Source: Thecaphora thlaspeos
Lineage: Eukaryota; Basidiomycota; Ustilaginomycetes; Urocystidales; Glomosporiaceae
Assembly (NCBI GenBank): GCA_900291925.1
Contig: UWYS01000002.1
Span: 434,001 to 498,000 of the forward strand
Length of the DNA stretch: 64,000 nt
Direction: 5' to 3'
Made by a program: the position numbers and the translations under genes. Positions 1-11,557 of the stretch are shown here, piece by piece (the first letter of the stretch is position 1; the number at the start of each line of letters is the position of its first letter). The notes under the pieces were generated by a model. It made no database searches and was not told the DNA's origin. It saw only the letters and a program-made list of their open reading frames with translations.

Positions 1-2118
1 GGAGGCTGCTGGGCTGCGGCTTGGGAGCGGCTTGGGCGCTCGAGCCTCCGAAGCCAACTCTCGCCAGCGCCGCGTCCCTCCCAGATGTTGCGAGCGATGC
101 CATTTCTGGCGGGGCGTCGCGGACATACGGATAGGTCGACTGGTCCAGCTTCCCGGCGAAGTGATCCTCGATCATCAGCTTGACCAGCGGCTGGTACCGG
201 CTGAGCTCGTACTCGTTGTCGCCCGGCTGCTGCTTGCGCTTGCCCTTCTTGAACCACGCATCCCAGCCGCTGCTCGAAGCGTCCTTCACTACCTGGGCGC
301 CGAGATGAACGAGGTTGTCGATAGCGTCCATCTCATACCGCCCGAGCCTGGCGTGCTGGAAGAGCCGCTTTCGGTCCTCATCCGGTACGCCGTCGCAGTA
401 CATGATGTAGAGCGCAATGATCCGGACTTTGTCCAGATTGCTGACGCCGCGGTCGTCGAGCAGCGGAACCATCTCCTCGACCAACGTCCTCGGCTTCTGG
501 CCCTCGGGCGTTAGCCGGGTCGCGCAGTTCTGCTCCACCATGGCCTGGGCCGGCAACTTGCTCTTCTCAAAGCGGTTCATGCAGTCCTGCGCCATGGTGA
601 GGTGAAGCGAAAGCTTGTCCTTCATTTCCTGCAAGTGCGGCAGCGAGGCGAGCATGTCGCGCATGTCGTTGAGCGACGAGTTCGGGTCAGTAAAGGCGCC
701 GGCCTCGCCTGCATGCTGTTGAAAGTCTCTCGTCAGCTTGTCGATGGCCTCGGCGATGTGGAGGTGCCGGATTCCCGTCCAGACGGCGTCTTCATCCGAA
801 AGGACCGCTTCCTTGTCCTGCTTCTCTCCGTCCGCATCGACGAATGTGTAGTGGAACTTGGCCCCGTCCTCGATCGCAAGAAGATCGTTGCACATGGCTT
901 GGTACGAGAACTCGTGCAGCAGCGGCGCCGCATTGTCCATCGACCGGTCCGTGATGAAGAGGACGCCGCGCGGACGTCCTCGGTCCGCCTTCGGCTCGTT
1001 GTCGCGGATGTACTGGTCGATTGCGTCCTGGAGCCGCATGGCCAGCTTGCGGGTAAAGTGCTCGCCTACCCCTGGGCCCGATCCGCCAGCGCCGGCAAGA
1101 GCGCCGTCGTTGTTGTTGCCCCGTAACCGCGCCATCCGGGCGCTACCCTGGTACATGTTGGAGGCGGCCGTCTGTGAGCTCTGCGCCTCCTTTGAAGGAG
1201 CGAGCGGCCCAAGAGGCGGATGCGAGGGGTTGTAGTACCGGATCAGGGGAAATTCGTTGAGCGTAACGCAGACGTCAAGCAGCGTCTGCGTGGTGAACTG
1301 GAGCTCATCCTCTATCGCCTGCATCGCCTCCATTGGGTCCGGGCCGTACAGGCCTCCGACGGGCTGGTATAGCGTAAGGAAGCTCTGCGGGGTCTTGAGG
1401 GAGAAGACCTGGGCCTCCAGCGCTTATTCGATTCGATTGCGGGTCAAAGAGGGGGAGATGCAAGGTCAGACTGGTCGTTCCGGCATAGCCTGAAGCAGCC
1501 CACGTCTTTTGCCTCACGCCAAAAGTTTGAGTAGAGCTCGATGAGCTGCCGCAACTTGGGCTCTGCTTTCGATCTTGTGAGCTTCTGCAAAAGAGCGTCC
1601 GAAAGGTCTGTGTAACATGGTGAAGCGAAGGGAGCGCATTGAGCGTCAGGATGTGACGGCGAAACCAGAAAGATTCTACCAGAGGAGCACTGCTCACTGT
1701 CGACAAAGAAGATGTGGCCTGCTGCGTAGGTGGGAGGCCGTCCATCTTCCGGGGCCAGGTCGCGGATGATGCGGTCGACGTTCTGGCTTGTGGGGCAGAG
1801 GAGGTAAGCCGCCTCGACCGAGGACTGGGGCGCTCTGGAGAGCTCGATGTTGTCTACTTGTGTGACATTTTCCTGGAGGATGTCATACATCTTGAGCACG
1901 CTCGAAAGGAGCTCCTTTGTGACGGAGTCGATGACGAGCACCTTCCATTTCGACGGCGGCTGCACAGAGCGTATGGTGGTGAGATAGCCTGTGGCGGTGC
2001 AGCGAGAAGGGGGGAAGCCATGGTCGACTGTCAGAAGCTGAGATCGCCTGGCTGAGCTCAGCGGTAGCGCGGTCTTCAACTCACGATCTCGTAGGAAAGT
2101 AACGAGCGACTTTGGCAT
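1..2118 (-). CDS. SEC1: Sec1/Munc18-family protein, exocytosis (C-terminus cut off by window edge)
   Basis: SM-family protein that binds plasma-membrane syntaxin/SNARE complexes during secretory-vesicle fusion. Exons read as 2118-2085, 1988-1518 and 1422-1, giving about 642 residues before the edge; the family is usually 650-750, so only the C-terminal tail is missing. Splicing joins the start MPKSLVTFLRDR directly to YLTTIRSVQPPSKWKVLVID, the standard Sec1 N-terminus. The second junction gives NFWPLEAQVFSLKTP, also typical. Later signatures include GVLFITDRSMDNAAPLLHEF and FHYTFVD. Intron 1 (2084-1989, 96 nt) is a multiple of three with no stop, so unspliced RNA would still be open. Intron 2 is 1517-1423. 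It is divergent from PAT1. Identification is firm; the exocytic (Sec1) rather than Vps45/Sly1 assignment is from overall resemblance. Confidence 0.9.
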
Positions 2119-3011
2119 GGTGGCCGACGGTGAGGCTGGCTAGCGGTGGGAACAAGCCAGGAAAGGGGAGAGTGGGTGGAGTGTCACTTCTAGCGGTTGA
2201 TGCCGAATTTTGCCTGCCAGCAGGCAGCTCTCCAGGAAGAAGCGACGAGTCGACCGCACTGCGCTGCGTAGGTGCCCTGTGTGCTTTCGCCAGGCGATGA
2301 AGTGGGCCGGAGCATGTGACGTTGGGCGCCGGTAGCCCGATGTTGCGGTGGTCGTAGAGAGGAAGGGCGTAGCCTGCCTGTTTGTCTGGGATGTGGGATG
2401 TGGGCGTGATGTGATGAGGTGTGGCGCGGCTGTGACGGTGAGCGAGGCGGGTGATGTTATCGAGAGGCCGGCAAGGGGTGGAGCGTCTGGCCACGCCCAA
2501 GGTTAACCTTCCGGCGAGGAACAGCAGTAGCAGCAGCAGCAGCAGCGGCGGCGTCAGCATGACCCGTGCGCTTTGGCGCCCGCCCCGCCCAGGCTAACCC
2601 TGTTGGACTCAGGTGGCTGCAGGCTGATGCGCGTAGAGCTTGCATGGCGCCTGCACAGCGCCCCCGTTCTATCAGCCCGGGGAAATTGCGTCGGATCCGC
2701 CTCGATCACAGTCGCGGTCCACTGGGCCATCCGTCATCGGCGAGCAGCAGCGAGCGAGCGAGCGAGCGGGCCAGTCCGAAGAGGCTGAGGCCGCGCTTCA
2801 ACGCCGTTCCTCCTTGCCTTTGCATCCAACACAGCCCTCAACCGCGAGGCAACCGTTGACCTCGTCTCCGGCACCTCTTCCCACCTACCGCTACCGCCGC
2901 AGCTGGACTGCTCAGCAAGTCGGCCTCCTTCACTGCTCTCACCACCGTCACTGGCGCTCTCCACTCCTCCTCGACCTCCTCGCGTAGAGAGACGTGCCAT
3001 CAGCGGCCAAA
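2119..3011. promoter_or_regulatory. Divergent SEC1/PAT1 promoter spacer
   Basis: This 893-nt spacer lies between two start codons facing away from each other and should hold both promoters and 5' UTRs. Low-complexity parts are visible: a CAG-type trinucleotide run near 2522-2550 and a GCGA tetranucleotide run near 2750-2768. Short open frames here are low-complexity and show no protein family. No individual regulatory site can be named. Confidence 0.5.
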
Positions 3012-6000
3012 ATGTCCTTCTTCGGCTTCGAAACAGCCCTACCCAGGGACAGGCCCTCGCAGTCGCAGCAGCGGGAACAGAGTCGACACATCAACTCAGC
3101 CTTTGATCCCACCTTCGACCCCACTGGCGGCATCGACGATGACGACACCCTCGACGCAAAGATCAAGGCGCTCGCAGCCGGTGCTCAGGAGGACGTCGAG
3201 ATCTACACCTGGGGACAGGAGGGATACGACGGCCTAGGCGACAAGCTAGACGAGGCAAACGACGACTTCAACGACGACACGTTTAGAGACTTTGGAGGCG
3301 ATGTCGGTGCGTAAACAGGTTGCCCCCCGCCGGCTCCCCCTGCCTTGTCAGCTTGTGGCTCAAGGATGCAAGCCAACTGACCCTTTCGCCTTCCCTGATC
3401 TTCTTTTATTGCAGGCAAAGACTTCGACTTTGGTGTCGCCAGCGGCCCTGACCCCATCAAACCTGGTGCCAGCCACAATCAGCAGCAGCAGCAGCAGCAG
3501 CAGGGCGGCAAGCGCGACACCGCCTCGGCTTTCGTGACGACGCTCGACGAGTTCTGGATGACCCCTCCCTCGCGCTTCGGTGCTCGCCAAGACAGGCAGG
3601 CAGGCACCCCAGGTGGTAAGCTTTTGATCTTGCACACGCTCTCTTTGCCCGCTGTGCTCCCGTGACTCATTTTCCACCATCCTTTCGCCTCGACTCGAAC
3701 GTCCAGCCTCGCAATCTCAGCAGCAGCAGCCGGCCTACCATCCACCGCAGCAGAGCGTCCCCCGGACGCTGGAAGAGGTCGAGGCCGAGATGCTGGCCAT
3801 GCGCGGCCAGGGGCAGTCCGCTCATCAGCAGCCCGCCACTTCCGAGCAGGGCCAGAGGAAGCCCATGACGCTGGAGGAGGTCGAAGCCGAAATGCTCGCA
3901 AGGCGTGGAACGGGCGCCGCCCCTCCTCCTGCCGCGGCCCAAGGCCCTTCGCCCGCCGGTACGCAGGATCCGTCGATACCTGCCGGGCTATCTGCGCTCA
4001 TGCAACAACAGCAACAGCATCAGCAGCAATTCCCCATGCATCCGGGAGCTCCTCCGCCCGGCTACGGTCACTCGCCGCAGCCTTCGATGGCCCTGCCCGG
4101 CATGCTCCCGATGGTCCCTTCCCCAAACGTGCGGATGATGGCTGGTCAGCAGCCCCCCGCTGCGGCCGCAATGCAGGCGGCTCAGCAGCAGGCCCAGGTT
4201 GCCCACTTTGCGCGGATGCGCGCCATGCTGGAGGTGATGCCACCGCTGGTCCAGCAGAGCATCCTGTCGCTCCCGCCACCAATGCAATTTGACTCGCTCG
4301 AGAGCGTCGCACAGGCCTTCCCCGGCCTCCTCGACCCGAGCCAGCGGGAGGGCGCTCCCGGCTCCGCCGCAGAGCAAGAGGCGGTCAAGTTCATGATGAA
4401 CAAGGCGCAGGCACACATCGCCGAGCTGGAGCGGGTTGAGGCTAAACGCAAGAGGCGGCTCGAGAAGATCGCCGCGATGTCACGCTTCAATGGCCTCATG
4501 TCGGGGTCCGACAAGGACTTCATCACGCGCATTCAGATCAGCCAACTGATCACCGCCGACCCGTACGCCGACGATTTCTACGCGCACATCTACTTTGCGC
4601 TTCGAGGTGGTCCAATGCGCTCCGGGACCAGTGTGCTTCCCGCGCCCGCCGCCGGAGCCGCCACGGGCAACGGCGCCAAGCAGGGCAAGGGCAAGCAGTG
4701 CCTCAACAAACAGCAGAATGCGATGCTGAGGATGCAGCAGCAGGTGGAGCGGATCGTTCAGAACCGCAAGGAGCGGATCGAGAAGAGCGCCAGCGGCGCC
4801 GCGCTCGAAGGCGCGCTGGGACGGGTCAGCCTCAGCAGCACGAAGAACCCAAGACAGATGCTGCAGATCGGCGCCGAGTCGTCGCCAAAGGCCGGCAAGG
4901 ACAAGCAGAGCCGCGCCAGCCCCGACGCCGGCCACGCCCGCGATGCGGTCAAGCAGGCGCTCGAGGGCGCCAGCCTTGGCCGCGAGGAGGCCAACGGGCA
5001 GCGGAGGGACCCCCTGGGCAAGCACGAGGTGCTCCGCATCCTCGAGGATCTCTACGACACCGTGCTCGCGCTCGAGCAGAAGCGTCGAAACGCGCCTCCC
5101 CCGTCTGCGGAGCAAGTCAACCCGGAGGACGAGGCCGCCGTCCACGCAAAGGAGGCGTTCGACTTGTGGCAGAGTGAGCAGGCCGCGCTGGCCGCCAAGC
5201 TGTGGAAGGAGCTACGCGTCCTCGAGCCGCTCGAGATCTCGAACCCACATCCGTTCGTCTCTCTCCTCTCGTGCGCCAAGGGTAAAAGGCTGCTGCCGCG
5301 TGCCCTGCGCCACCTGAGCCCCGAGCAGACACTGACAGCGCTGACCATGGTGGTGGCCTCGTTCGAAACGCTCGACGTTGTCAAGCTGGCCCCCGTCCTG
5401 GACGACCCCACCGACGACCCGGCCAAGACGGAGGCCAGAAACAACGTCGAGAGGCAGACCGAGGCTTTTGCCAACACGATCGTCCCGAGCATGATGCAGC
5501 TGGCCGCGATGGCGCCGATGCGGATCGTCAGCGGCATGCTGGCCCTCTTCGTAGAACGCAACGACGCCATCCGCGTCGCACAGACGCGGCCCGGCGTGGC
5601 GTTCCTCACCATCTTCCTCTCGCGCGCCGAGACGCTTCGACAGGGCGGCGCCGCTGCGACGGGCGGCGAGGACCCGTCGACGGACGAGCTCGACCAGTGG
5701 AAGCAGATCTTCGGTCTCCTCTTCTCGCGCCTCACCATGGCGGGCCGGCTTTCGAGCCTGTTCCCCTCCACGCGTGCCAAGGCGGCGCTACCCTTTGGCG
5801 TCGGCTATTACCTCTCGGGCGGCCTGGGCGGACCGATGACGTCGCAGATGTCGTCGGGAGGCCGCTACCGCAACGCCGACGTCGAAGACGAGCCGGTGTG
5901 GAACCTGATGGCCGCGCTGGCCGTCTCGGCGTCAATGGAGCAGCAGCAGGTGCTCGTCCAGGAGCTTCGCGAGAAAATCCTCGAAAACGTCATCTCGGCC

Positions 6001-6129
6001 AAGGAGTGGAGCAAGCGCAACGGCAGCGCCAACGCCGCTGGAGACGAGCTGGGCCCGGATCTGAGGATTAGGAATGTCAACCTCCTTCTCCACGCGCTCA
6101 ACCTCGATGCGGCGCAGATCACCGTGTAA
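3012..6129 (+). CDS. PAT1: Pat1 mRNA decapping/P-body scaffold
   Basis: Links the Dhh1, Lsm1-7 and Dcp2 machinery and promotes decapping of deadenylated mRNA in P-bodies. Three exons, 3012-3306, 3415-3615 and 3707-6129, sum to 972 residues. The start at 3012 is chosen over the in-frame ATG at 2994 because fungal Pat1 proteins begin MSFFGF. Phase-perfect joins give FGGDVGKDFDFG and GTPGASQSQQQQ. The N-terminal third is acidic then Gln/Pro-rich (polyQ around 3479-3505), with two copies of a TLEEVEAEML motif (around 3769 and 3868). The C-terminal half, from about residue 380, is the helical Pat1 C domain. Its 3' end converges on the coilin-like gene. Confidence 0.93.
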
Positions 6130-6532
6130 GCGGCGGGCGGGACGAGGCGCGGAAAGGGATGAGATGGGCGCGGGCAACCAACGAGGTGCTGGTTGCTTGT
6201 CCTTGGCCGTGTCGTCCCTTTCTCTTCCTCTACCTCTTTCTCCTTCTCTACCTCTTTCTAATGAGCGACGTCTGCCGCTCTTTTTCCGATGCTATTCTGT
6301 AGTCCTCCGTCTTCTCCCTTCCCTTCCGTTCAAGCTTCGTCGGGATTTTATCACCCTTTCTGAAAGAAATCACAAAACATCGTTTCGTTTCATCAAGCCT
6401 CTCTCCTGGAAGGCTGCGGAATCGTTGGTTGTGCGATGTGACGGAGGGAATCCCTTTGCGAGATGAGCTGGAGCTGCATTCTGTCACCGTAGAAAGGGAC
6501 GGTGCAACCGCCTGTTGAGACTCCGCTCGCCG
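6130..6532. other. Convergent 3' spacer (PAT1/coilin-like)
   Basis: This 403-nt intergenic stretch between two stop codons is pyrimidine-rich on the + strand around 6215-6330. It presumably holds both 3' UTRs and polyadenylation sites. I see no conserved coding sequence in it. Confidence 0.5.
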
Positions 6533-9500
6533 CTAGCTGCGACTCCTCAACGTTGCCAACGCTCTCTTCCTCGCCTTTTGCAATTCGGTGAGACCTTCAT
6601 CCTCATCCCCTTCTTCCTTCCCTTTCCCCTGTAATCCATCCAGAAGCTGTTTCATCCTACCAATCGAACTTCCCACCTCACCCTGATCGTCGTGCGTCTC
6701 CGTTTTTGCTTCATCGACCTGTGGGATCTTTGCATTTGTTGCTTGATAATTAACTGTGTCGATGGGCGGTGATGTCGAGCGAGGTGGTGCGATTGTGCGT
6801 ACCTTTTTCCTCGGATTCCATACCGCCGTGTCTTCTGGATCGCCATAATCTAGCTCCGTAGTTTCTACCTCGTTGTCGGTGTTGGCCGGTTGATTTTGTG
6901 CTTTACCGACGCTGGGAGGGCTGTGCAGTTTACTCTGCGACGGACGAATCTTGAGCGTCCTACTGTCCTTTGAAATCTCCACTTCTACCTCCTCTTTCTC
7001 CTGCTCCTGCTCCTGCTTCTTTGCATCTCGTTCCTCGCGTCGTTTCTGTTCCGCCTCTTCTCTCTTCCTTATAGCCAGCTTCTCCTTCACCTCCCTCTGC
7101 AGCTCGTTGTACGCTCGGGTCGCTTCATCTTCCTCTCCCTCGTCTGCCTCTTCCTCCGCCTGGAGGTGGTGTCGTTGTAGTTTCTCAAACTCGCGTTCGT
7201 ACCAGTCGAGGCAGTCTACACTCGTCACTTTGATGCTAGAGGGGATTTCAGAGGCAGGTCGTTCGGACGGCGCTGGGACACGGTTCCAGTTCTTCGAGTG
7301 TTGCTGTTTGTGTTTGTGTTTCGCCATCCTGCCTTCCCCTGCGACGGGCCGGTCGTCGTAGTCGCCGTTGGTCGTCGTCGTATCGACAGCGGAGGTGATG
7401 AACTCTTCCGCTTCTACCGTTCCGTCGATTTGGTCTGATGCCGAGGTGCGAGGAGCGGAAGTGGAAGTGGAAGGTCGAGCGTCTCCTCCTCTCTTCTTGT
7501 TTGTTTTGCGCGTTACCGGCCCCACAGGCCGACGAGAGAGCATCCTTGCTGCAATCTCCTCCAGAGACGGTGCTGGCGTCGTTGCAGCCGCGGTCGTCGA
7601 CGGCGGTGCCTGAAGCTGCTGGTTACTGCTGCTGCGACGACCGTCGGACGCGTCCAAGCCAAGGCTGCCGCCACCGGGCGGAAGCTCGATCGGCTGGACA
7701 TGCATCCCCTGATGCTGGACGAACGATGGCCTGGCTACGATTGCATCAATGTCGCTCGATGGCCTCGGGTCCAGCGCCCAGCCTGGGTTCTCGTCTTCGC
7801 CCACGCCTTTGTCGACGCCGTACGCCGCTTCGTCGTCTACCTCTTCGCCCCGCTCTCGCCTCTCTGCACGGTCCTTGGCCGCCAGGAAGGCAGCCTCGGC
7901 CTTGGCCTGTCGGATCTTCTTCTGGATCTCGCGCTTTTTCTGGTTGCGTCGCTTGGTCCTATTGCTGCCTCGACCAGGCGGGACTAACACCTCTGCGTTC
8001 GCTGTGCTGGTGTCCTGTTGATTGGTCGCAGGTACAGGCTTTAAAGGGGTCGAGACCGTAGTAGCGAACGGTCGTCGGATCTCCGAGGGCGCTGAATCGC
8101 TGCTTGAAGACGATCTCGTGGTCCCGTCGTCATCGTCGTCGTCGCTGCTGTCGCTGTTGTCCTCGCTCGACGAGACCTCTGCATTGGCGTCAGAGTCATT
8201 ACTGTCAGAGTCCGAGTCTGACGAGGAGAAGGAGTCACTAGACGACGAAGTAGACCAGGATCCGGTGGAGCTGGACGAACTTGAACTCGAGCTCGAACTA
8301 GACGAGCTGCTTTCGCTCCTCGGACGCTTTGTCGGGCCAGTCTTGACCGGAGGGCTGGGGGCGATCCGCTTCGATGGTTGCATGGTTCCGAGCGACGGAC
8401 CAGCCTGCTTACGGGCCTCGAAGGCGGCCATGGCAGCAGCAACCGAGCTCGATCCACCAAAGGAGCCCACACTGGAAGGGAGAGGCAGGGGCATCGAGGC
8501 GGAGGCCGGAGCGGCCGCTTTCGAGTTGCTTCTGTTCGAAGGCGACGCCGTCGAAGACATCATAGGGACACCCAGTCCGGGAGGCGGCTTCGGGAAGTCG
8601 TCGACATCGGCTTTAGCGTCAATTTCGACGAGTCCATCGAGGATCGGGCCTGTTTGCGGGTAGAATTCTTCCTCCTCATCCTCGAGGCCCTCTTCGTACA
8701 ACTCTTCCGTTTCCTCGTCGTACTCAGCCTCCTCGTCTTCCTCATCTTCGCTGTCTCCGTCTCCCTTGCCCCAGAGCTCAGATCGCATGAGCGCTGCAAT
8801 CCGATTGGCCTGCAGAAGCGCATCGCTGGCTTCCGGGTCGAGCTGCTGGTCCAAGTCGGTGTCTTCCGAGTCGTCGCTATCGTCGTCGGACGAAGAGTCG
8901 GACGAGCTCGAGGACGAAGAGGATGAGCCTGCGCTCGAGGAGCTGGATGCTGACGCTGAAGGGTCAGACTCAGAGTCCCTCTGCCTCCTCTGCCTTTTGT
9001 TGGGCCGTTCGAGAGCATCTTGGCTCGACGCCGTCGCTCTGCCGCTTAACTTGTGCTTGGAGCGAGTCAACAGCTGCGCGTGTTGAGGATGTATGCCGAT
9101 GTCGACCAGATCACCGTCACGGATGGTCTCGACCGCATCGTGCGGAATGAGCTCGAAGCCATCTATGGAGAGCGTGAGCATATCCGGCTGGCACTTTGCC
9201 AGGAGCAAGCGGGCATCCTGGCCGTGCGCGGTGCGCTCGAGCGAGGTGAGGACCTTGTCGACGAGGTCATCGTACGGTCGAGGTGCGGCTGGGTTGAAGG
9301 TGGCGAGGAAGCGGCTGATGGGGAGCGGAGGGTGAGAGGTGACCTTGAGGCGAAGGCTTGCAGGAAGATGCGGCTGCGGAGTCATGGAGGCGGACGTCGT
9401 CGAGGCGATGGCTGGGTAGAGGGCCGATACGCCGGACTCGGCCTTGATGGGGGGGAAGGCGGACGAGGCAATCGAAGCTGGGATCGAGGCCGACGCCGAA

Positions 9501-9550
9501 GCCGACGCCGATGACAATCTTCGACTTGTCCTTCGATCTCCACGAGCCAT
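6533..9550 (-). CDS. Coilin-like nuclear protein (coilin N-terminal fold, Ser/acidic low-complexity middle)
   Basis: An uninterrupted 1005-residue frame. Residues about 65-155 resemble the ubiquitin-like coilin N domain: LRLKV start, DDLVDKVLTSL helix, then LSIDGFELIPHDAVETIRDGDLV. A very long serine plus Asp/Glu region follows (about 190-520), typical of nucleolar or Cajal-body proteins. A basic RTKRRNQKKR block sits near residue 540, as in fungal coilin-like proteins. A C-terminal segment KNWNRVPAPSERP...KVTSVDCLDWYE resembles the start of the atypical Tudor domain of coilin. The role, if coilin, is organising snRNP/snoRNP biogenesis. The call rests on remembered motif shape, not alignment. 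It is divergent from FAD1. Confidence 0.6.
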   Translation of the reverse strand: MARGDRRTSRRLSSASASASASIPASIASSAFPPIKAESGVSALYPAIASTTSASMTPQPHLPASLRLKVTSHPPLPISRFLATFNPAAPRPYDDLVDKVLTSLERTAHGQDARLLLAKCQPDMLTLSIDGFELIPHDAVETIRDGDLVDIGIHPQHAQLLTRSKHKLSGRATASSQDALERPNKRQRRQRDSESDPSASASSSSSAGSSSSSSSSSDSSSDDDSDDSEDTDLDQQLDPEASDALLQANRIAALMRSELWGKGDGDSEDEEDEEAEYDEETEELYEEGLEDEEEEFYPQTGPILDGLVEIDAKADVDDFPKPPPGLGVPMMSSTASPSNRSNSKAAAPASASMPLPLPSSVGSFGGSSSVAAAMAAFEARKQAGPSLGTMQPSKRIAPSPPVKTGPTKRPRSESSSSSSSSSSSSSSSTGSWSTSSSSDSFSSSDSDSDSNDSDANAEVSSSEDNSDSSDDDDDDGTTRSSSSSDSAPSEIRRPFATTVSTPLKPVPATNQQDTSTANAEVLVPPGRGSNRTKRRNQKKREIQKKIRQAKAEAAFLAAKDRAERRERGEEVDDEAAYGVDKGVGEDENPGWALDPRPSSDIDAIVARPSFVQHQGMHVQPIELPPGGGSLGLDASDGRRSSSNQQLQAPPSTTAAATTPAPSLEEIAARMLSRRPVGPVTRKTNKKRGGDARPSTSTSAPRTSASDQIDGTVEAEEFITSAVDTTTTNGDYDDRPVAGEGRMAKHKHKQQHSKNWNRVPAPSERPASEIPSSIKVTSVDCLDWYEREFEKLQRHHLQAEEEADEGEEDEATRAYNELQREVKEKLAIRKREEAEQKRREERDAKKQEQEQEKEEVEVEISKDSRTLKIRPSQSKLHSPPSVGKAQNQPANTDNEVETTELDYGDPEDTAVWNPRKKVRTIAPPRSTSPPIDTVNYQATNAKIPQVDEAKTETHDDQGEVGSSIGRMKQLLDGLQGKGKEEGDEDEGLTELQKARKRALATLRSRS

Positions 9551-10003
9551 GATGCTGGGAGAAGGTCGGGTCGGAACGAAGTGAGGGAGAACAAGGCGGA
9601 ACGGGGGGGCAGGGACGAAGTAGATGGTGTGGGGAGAAGGAGGAGGCGAGGCCTTTTTCGATGTGGATTTTGCTCGGCTTTTCTTGCGCGGGCCTCCTCC
9701 ACATAATAATCAAGAAGCTAAGAAGGGCTTCCCTCGCTGGACCCTTGAAAGGCCTCGACTCGACCCGGGCGACAAGCCCTGGGCCCCGCCACGCCGGTGC
9801 CGTCGGTCGGGCTTACGTCGTCCGCTCCCCAAAGCGAGCGGGCCAGCTCTCTCAGCTTCTTCGTGAAGGCCGGCCGCTGCTCCGTGGAAGCTAGCCGGAG
9901 ATGCCGTGCGCCCCTCTGCACCACCACACCACATGACACCCACGGCACATGACACACATCCTCACACCCTCACACCCTCCGGCTCATCCGCGCTTCGCCC
10001 CAG
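9551..10003. promoter_or_regulatory. Divergent coilin-like/FAD1 promoter spacer
   Basis: A 453-nt spacer between opposed start codons. It contains a CA-rich stretch (about 9905-9980) just upstream of the FAD1 ATG, consistent with a 5' UTR. No specific sites are recognised. Confidence 0.45.
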
Positions 10004-11448
10004 ATGGCAGACCCTTATGCCTCAGCCTCGGCCTCGGCCTCTGCCTCTGCGTCGAGCAGCTCCAACGGCACATCCGCCGCCGCCGCCCTGCCTCCTTCGC
10101 CGGGATGGCTGCGCTCGATTGACGCGGTTTACGACCTCTTTGAGCGGCAAGAGATTGCAGCGCAACTACCCGAGCTCTCCGCAAAGGTCGAGACGGCGGT
10201 GAGGCTCTGCGAAGAAGTCATCCAAGAGGTCGGATGGGAGCACACTGCGCTCAGCTTCAACGGCGGAAAGGACTGTGAGTGTCGGCCCCAGGCCGTGTGC
10301 TCGGGAATGCAGAGCTGCTATGGTCTTTCTTTGCTTAATGCTCTTCTCTCTCTCTGCGCGGACTGCTGCCAACGCACGGACAGGCACGGTACTGGTCCAC
10401 ATTCTGTCGGCGGTCCGACGCCGTCTCCTCGCGCGCTCCTCCAGCAGCTCCCCCATGTCCTCCTCCACGCCGGCCCTCCCACCGATACAGAGTCTCTACA
10501 TCACCTGTCCCTCTCCCTTTCCCACCGTGGAAAAGTTCATCGCCTTTTCGACATCACCCTCGCACGGGTACAACCTCGACCTCGTGACCGTCCCCGGCGG
10601 GATGAAGGAAGGTCTCAGCCTCTACCTCAACGGCGGTGGAAGCAGTGGAATTGGCCTGAGCGATGACGGACGAGGACCGAAGGGCGACGCAGCGTCAGCG
10701 ACAACGACAGAACAACGGACAAAGCGGGACATCCGAAGCGTCTTTATTGGAACGAGAAGAGACGATCCGCACGGACGTGAGTTCGATTTTTCCACCCTGG
10801 TTCTCCACCACCCACACTGCGTAACTCACACTTTGCTGCCTGCTGCATCCACGTCGGCCCGTCGCAGCCTCGCTCTCGCCCCGCTCCTGGACCGATTCGG
10901 ACTGGCCCCGGGTAGAGCGCATCCACCCGATCCTGACGTGGAATTACAAAGACGTCTGGGACTTTCTGCGATGCCCATACCTCGTCAACCCGGAAGCGGC
11001 TCAGACGCCAGCGGACCGCAAGATGCTGGCCGAAGTGTATGGCGTAGCGGGAGGGGGGAATGAAGGCGTCCCGTACTGTCTGTTGTACGAGCAAGGGTGA
11101 GTGCGCGCTTGAACACGCTTCAAAGGCCTGGGCTGGCCGTGTTTCGCTTCGAGCTGATAGGGATGCGGATGTTCTCCCCTCGCAACGCACGATGAGCGCA
11201 GATACACCTCGCTCGGTTCGACTTACAACACCCACCCCAATCCCATCCTCCGACTCGACGATCCCGAAGATGCTTCATCATCGTCATCCATCCAACCACC
11301 TCCCGTGGTAGTAGGGGATGGCACGGCAAGCGGACGGTGGAAGCCGGCCTACATGCTCCAGGACGGCTTACTGGAGAGAGCGGGTAGGGAAGGGTCGAAG
11401 AAGCCGCAGAGGGTGAGCGAAGCGGCCGAGGCGCTCTCTTCACAATAG
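10004..11448 (+). CDS. FAD1: FAD synthetase (FMN adenylyltransferase)
   Basis: Transfers AMP from ATP to FMN to make FAD; a member of the PAPS-reductase/N-type ATP pyrophosphatase fold. Four exons (10004-10274, 10384-10776, 10868-11096, 11202-11448) give 379 residues with consistent phases. The key nucleotide motif SFNGGKDCTVL spans the first splice junction (about residue 85). Downstream signatures are VFIGTRRDDPHG, RIHPILTWNYKDVWDFLR and, across the last junction, CLLYEQGYTSLGSTYNTHPNP, all diagnostic of Fad1. The first 30 residues are an Ala/Ser repeat. A Gly/Ser/acidic insertion follows VPGGMKEGL. The stop lies 109 nt from that of PRP3. Confidence 0.92.
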
Positions 11449-11557
11449 CATCGAGTGTAGGCGGGCTGTGCTAATTGTTATTACAACCCTCTATCAATGA
11501 CGTCCTCGCAGTCACACCCTCTCACGTGTACCGAGCATGCCTAAACATACATGCATG

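Noticed and set aside
9904..9985. CA-rich stretch as a regulatory array upstream of FAD1
   Set aside because: Ordinary C/A-rich fungal 5' UTR composition with no repeated unit of note.
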